DNA of 64,000 nucleotides from Nocardioides aurantiacus (GTDB lineage Bacteria > Actinomycetota > Actinomycetes > Propionibacteriales > Nocardioidaceae). Positions 61,322 through 64,000 of this stretch are shown here, piece after piece. Position numbers and translations under genes: made by a program. How positions within the stretch are numbered: the stretch's first letter is position 1; each line of letters begins with the position of its first letter. Location of the stretch: the NCBI RefSeq assembly GCF_003752505.1, contig NZ_RKHO01000001.1:62001-126000 (forward strand), read 5' to 3'. The notes under the pieces are model-generated. The model made no database searches. It was not told the DNA's origin and was given only the letters and a program-made list of their open reading frames with translations.

Positions 61322-62410
61322 GTGACCCGTGCATTCGATCCCGTCCGAATCGGCCGCTGGGAGCTCCCGCAGTCCTTCGTCATGGCCCCGCTGACGCGCA
61401 ACCGCGCCGGTGAGGGCAACGCCCCCACCGAGCTCAACGCCACCTACTACGGGCAGCGGGCGGGCGCCGGGCTGATCATCACCGAGGGCGTCGCCCCCAG
61501 CCACGTCGGCCAGGGCTACCTCAACGTGCCGGGCCTCTACACCAAGGACCAGGTCGCCGGCTGGCGCACGGTCGCCGACGAGGTGCACCGCCACGGCGGC
61601 ACCGTCGTCGCGCAGCTGATGCACGCGGGCCGCATCGCCCACGCCGACAACAAGGACGGCGTCGACACCGTCTCCGCCAGCGCCGTGCGCGCCCCCGGCG
61701 AGATGGTCACCGCGCAGGGCCCCAAGCCCCACGACGAGCCGCGCGAGATCGCCACCGACGAGCTCGCCTCGGTCGTGGAGGAGTACGCCACCGCCGCCCG
61801 CAACGCGGTCGACGCCGGTCTGGACGGGGTCGAGGTCCACGCGGCCAACGGCTACCTGCTCCACCAGTTCCTCGACCCGACGATCAACCTCCGCAAGGAC
61901 GACCACGGCGGGTCGCCGGAGAACCGGGCGCGCTTCGTCGTCGAGGTCGTGCAGGCCGTGGCCGCGGCCATCGGCGCGGACCGGGTGGGCGTACGCCTGT
62001 CCCCGGGCCACCAGTTCAACGGCATCGGCGAGGAGCCGGGCGACGACCTCGAGGCGACCTACCGCGCCGTCGTCGACGGCATCGCCCCGCTGGGCCTGGC
62101 CTACCTCTCGCTGCTCGCCAGCCCGCTGGAGCCGCTCGAGGCGCTGGTCAAGGACCTCAAGGCCCGCTTCGGCGGTCCGGTGCTGCTCAACAGCGGCTTC
62201 GGCGACGTGACCAGCCTGGACTCGGTCGAGGAGCTGCTCGCGACCGGTCTGGCCGACGCGGTCGTCGTCGGTCGGCCGTTCCTGGCCAACCCCGACCTGG
62301 CCAAGCGCTGGGCCGAGGGCGCGGAGCTCAACGAGCCCGACGCGGACACCTTCTACGGCGGCGGGGCCGAGGGCTACACCGACTACCCCACGCTCGACCA
62401 GGCCAGCTGA
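61322..62410 (+). CDS. Old Yellow Enzyme-type alkene reductase
   Basis: 362 residues, FMN TIM-barrel: FVMAPLTRNRAGEGN, LIITEGVAPSHVGQGY, QLMHAGRIAH, the active-site HAANGYLLHQFLDPTINLRKDDHGGS and VVVGRPFLANPDL. Uses NAD(P)H to reduce activated C=C bonds of enals, enones or nitro compounds. GTG 61322 has CGGAGGT 7 nt upstream and is preferred over a start at 61286. It sits beside the CoA-transferase; a stress or redox role is possible, fitting the neighbouring WblA region. Confidence 0.95.
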   Translation: MTRAFDPVRIGRWELPQSFVMAPLTRNRAGEGNAPTELNATYYGQRAGAGLIITEGVAPSHVGQGYLNVPGLYTKDQVAGWRTVADEVHRHGGTVVAQLMHAGRIAHADNKDGVDTVSASAVRAPGEMVTAQGPKPHDEPREIATDELASVVEEYATAARNAVDAGLDGVEVHAANGYLLHQFLDPTINLRKDDHGGSPENRARFVVEVVQAVAAAIGADRVGVRLSPGHQFNGIGEEPGDDLEATYRAVVDGIAPLGLAYLSLLASPLEPLEALVKDLKARFGGPVLLNSGFGDVTSLDSVEELLATGLADAVVVGRPFLANPDLAKRWAEGAELNEPDADTFYGGGAEGYTDYPTLDQAS

Positions 62411-62426
62411 CCCACGCTCGGACCCG

Positions 62427-62467
62427 ACGAGGCCCGGGACGCGCACACCGCGCGTCCCGGGCCTCGT
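62427..62467. terminator. Bidirectional terminator
   Basis: Perfect 17-bp stem beginning ACGAGGCCCGGGACGCG with a 7-nt loop, between the convergent alkene reductase and hydrolase genes. The strongest hairpin I see in the window. Confidence 0.8.
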
Positions 62468-62488
62468 GCCGTCCCCGCGCGATGTCGG

Positions 62489-63205
62489 TCAGCCGGGCAG
62501 CTGCGCGACGACCGTCGGCCAGGCGTCCGACCCGGGGTCGATCAGTGACATGTGGTCGGTGTCGAGCTCGGTCAGGTCGATCCAGGGGTGCCGCTCGACC
62601 AGCCCGCGGCTGAGCGGGAGCGGGACCGCCTCGTCGGCGGAGCCGTGCACCACCCGGACGTCGTACGGCGGGCGCCGGTCCAGCAGCGTGACCGGGTCGG
62701 CCTCCCCGACCGGCTGGTCGCCGAGCAGTGCCGCGGTCGCGCCGTCGCCGAGGTCGAGCCGCAGCGCCTCCGCGAGGTCGGCCACGGGTGCGAGGGCGAC
62801 GACGCCGTCGAGCGGTGCTCCGGTGGCGGCGAGCCACAGCACGAGCTGGCCCCCGGCGGAGTGGCCCATCGCCCAGGTGGGGCCGGAGCGCACACCGATC
62901 CGGCCGAGCAGCTCCGGCAGCAGGTCCAGCGCCCGGCGTACGTCGCGACCGGTGGTGGGCCACCCGCCGCCGGCGCCGACGCGGCGGTACTCCGGGGTCG
63001 CCACCACCCACCCCAGGTCGGCCAGCGCGCGGGCCTGCTCCCGGGTGTGGCGACGGTCGTGGGCCGACTTCCAGAAGCCGCCGTGCACGAGCAGCACCGT
63101 CCGCGCGGCCTGCCGGGGGAGGCGACCGCCGGGGAGGTGCACGTCGAGGACGCCGTCGTCGTGGTCGGCCCAGCGCAGGGTGGCGTCGGGGAGGGCACCG
63201 GTCAT
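62489..63205 (-). CDS. Alpha/beta hydrolase
   Basis: 238 residues. LLVHGGFWKSAHDRRH (oxyanion), the nucleophile elbow AMGHSAGGQL with the catalytic Ser, the Asp/His region VHGSADEAVPLPL and DTDHMSLID. The HGGFW motif and length resemble kynurenine formamidase and related esterases, but no tryptophan genes are near. TAGGCT lies 7 nt before the ATG at 63205 (leaderless pattern). Convergent with the alkene reductase. Confidence 0.92.
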   Translation of the reverse strand: MTGALPDATLRWADHDDGVLDVHLPGGRLPRQAARTVLLVHGGFWKSAHDRRHTREQARALADLGWVVATPEYRRVGAGGGWPTTGRDVRRALDLLPELLGRIGVRSGPTWAMGHSAGGQLVLWLAATGAPLDGVVALAPVADLAEALRLDLGDGATAALLGDQPVGEADPVTLLDRRPPYDVRVVHGSADEAVPLPLSRGLVERHPWIDLTELDTDHMSLIDPGSDAWPTVVAQLPG

Positions 63206-63251
63206 GCCGGGCAGCCTAGGAGGGGCCCGCGGGACGCCCTAGGGTGGCGTC

Positions 63252-63407
63252 ATGACCCAGTGGGAATACCTGACGGCGCCGGTGCTGGTCCACTCGACCA
63301 AGGCGATCCTCGACAACTTCGGCTCCGACGGCTGGGAGCTGGTGCAGATGGTCCCGGGGATGAACCCCGAGAACCTCGTGGCCTACTTCAAGCGGCCCAA
63401 GCAGTGA
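63252..63407 (+). CDS. DUF4177 small protein
   Basis: 51 residues: MTQWEYLTAPVLVHSTKAILDNFGSDGWELVQM then VAYFKRP. DUF4177 proteins are small beta-alpha folds of unknown function with the conserved DGWELV core. TAGGGT lies 6 nt before the ATG (leaderless pattern). Its stop overlaps the RidA start (GTGA). Conserved upstream of RidA near WblA/WhiB4 loci in actinobacteria. Confidence 0.9.
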   Translation: MTQWEYLTAPVLVHSTKAILDNFGSDGWELVQMVPGMNPENLVAYFKRPKQ

Positions 63408-63874
63408 CCGCCGGCGCGGCCACCCCCGAGGAGCGCCTCGAGCAGCTCGGCCTGGCCGTGCCGCAGGTGGCGGCGCCCGTCGCGGCGTACGTACCGGCGG
63501 TGCGCAGCGGTGCCCACGTCTTCACCTCGGGTCAGCTGCCGATGCGTGACGGCCAGCTGCTGCTCACCGGCAAGGTCGGGGCCGAGGTCTCCCAGGAGGA
63601 GGCCGTCGACTGCGCCCGCCAGTGCGCGCTCAACGCGCTGGCCGCGGTGCGCGCCGAGGTCGGCGAGCTCTCGGCCGTACGCCGGGTGGTCAAGGTCGTG
63701 GTCTTCGTCGCCTCCTCGCCCGACTTCACCGCCCAGCCGCAGGTCGCCAACGGCGTCTCGGAGCTGCTCGGCGAGGTCTTCGGCGAGACGGGCCGGCACG
63801 CCCGCTCGGCGGTGGGGGTGTCCGTGCTCCCGCTCGACGCCCCGGTCGAGGTCGAGCTCGTCGTGGAGGTCTGA
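63404..63874 (+). CDS. RidA family protein
   Basis: 156 residues of the RidA/YjgF fold: HVFTSGQLPMRDGQLLLTGKVGAEVS, CARQCALNALAAVRAEVGELSAVRRVVKVVVFV, ARSAVGVSVLPLDAPVEVELVVEV. The family hydrolyses reactive 2-aminoacrylate imines; the Arg in ARSAVGV matches the substrate carboxylate site. GTG 63404 overlaps the DUF4177 stop. Followed by a probable NUDIX gene two bases after its stop. Confidence 0.94.
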   Translation: MTAGAATPEERLEQLGLAVPQVAAPVAAYVPAVRSGAHVFTSGQLPMRDGQLLLTGKVGAEVSQEEAVDCARQCALNALAAVRAEVGELSAVRRVVKVVVFVASSPDFTAQPQVANGVSELLGEVFGETGRHARSAVGVSVLPLDAPVEVELVVEV

Positions 63875-63876
63875 GC

Positions 63877-64000
63877 GTGGCCCGGGTGCAGCTGCCCGCG
63901 GCCTTCGTGGAGAGCGCGCGCGCCTTCACCACCGGCGAGAAGCAGCCGGTCGAGCCGCGCAACGCGGCGACCGTGGTGCTGCTGCGGCCCGGGCGCACGG
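63877..64000 (+). CDS. Probable NUDIX hydrolase, N-terminal fragment
   Basis: Only 41 codons before the window ends: ARVQLPAAFVESARAF ... PRNAATVVLLRPG. The AATVVLLRPG strand and the position after RidA fit actinobacterial NUDIX (MutT-like) hydrolases, but the NUDIX box itself lies beyond the edge. GTG 63877 follows the RidA stop by two bases. Confidence 0.6.
   Translation, partial: MARVQLPAAFVESARAFTTGEKQPVEPRNAATVVLLRPGRT

Overview
The window is high-GC DNA (G/C at almost every third codon position) with GTG starts, four-base start/stop overlaps, a WhiB gene, an Eis-like acetyltransferase and a TIGR03084 (mycothiol-enzyme-like) gene. This points to an actinobacterial chromosome, most like Nocardioides and relatives; I infer the genus and have not tested it. 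There is no phage, integrase, transposase or CRISPR system. The first and last genes (an aldehyde dehydrogenase and a probable NUDIX hydrolase) run off the ends.

Layout. (1) 1-13054: an aldehyde dehydrogenase and an IclR regulator, RNase HI, an orphan histidine kinase, then a divergent corrinoid methyltransferase locus. Leftward are an MttB-family methyltransferase and formyl-THF deformylase. Rightward are an IclR regulator, corrinoid protein, methyl-THF:corrinoid methyltransferase, Fe-S/ASKHA reactivase, DUF1638 protein and a methylene-THF reductase-like protein. Together they suggest a quaternary-amine demethylation route: methyl group to corrinoid, to methyl-THF, to methylene-THF, then (through a FolD-type enzyme not seen here) to formyl-THF and formate. 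(2) 13053-13855: two opposed arrays of exact 32-bp-period repeats around a frameshifted small gene. (3) 13863-18799: M13 peptidase, DUF4385, thioesterase, HxlR regulator and MFS pump. (4) 19006-21251: a TasA-like secreted protein beside a SipW-type signal peptidase fused to its own substrate-like tail. (5) 21255-31424: a TetR-led acyl-CoA operon (TIGR03084, AtuA, two acyl-CoA dehydrogenases, two-subunit biotin carboxylase), then an enoyl-CoA hydratase between inverted 69-bp repeats.

(6) 31493-45104: mixed genes (PhoX, aminotransferase, Eis-like acetyltransferase, cation/proton antiporter, LytR_C protein, HerA-like ATPase, DUF2236, TspO, desaturase plus NAD-binding partner). It includes a small multidrug-resistance/guanidinium exporter under a guanidine-III riboswitch. 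(7) 45265-54568: housekeeping genes: tRNA-Ser, SRP RNA, dnaX-ybaB-recR, aspartokinase and asd, tRNA-Pro and YqeY. (8) 54626-64000: the conserved PBP / WblA-WhiB4 / paired ArsA ATPase neighbourhood, then a CoA-transferase, an Old Yellow Enzyme, a hydrolase, and DUF4177-RidA-NUDIX.

Nine genes have a TANNNT -10-like hexamer only 6-7 nt before the start codon, so leaderless transcription is probably common here.
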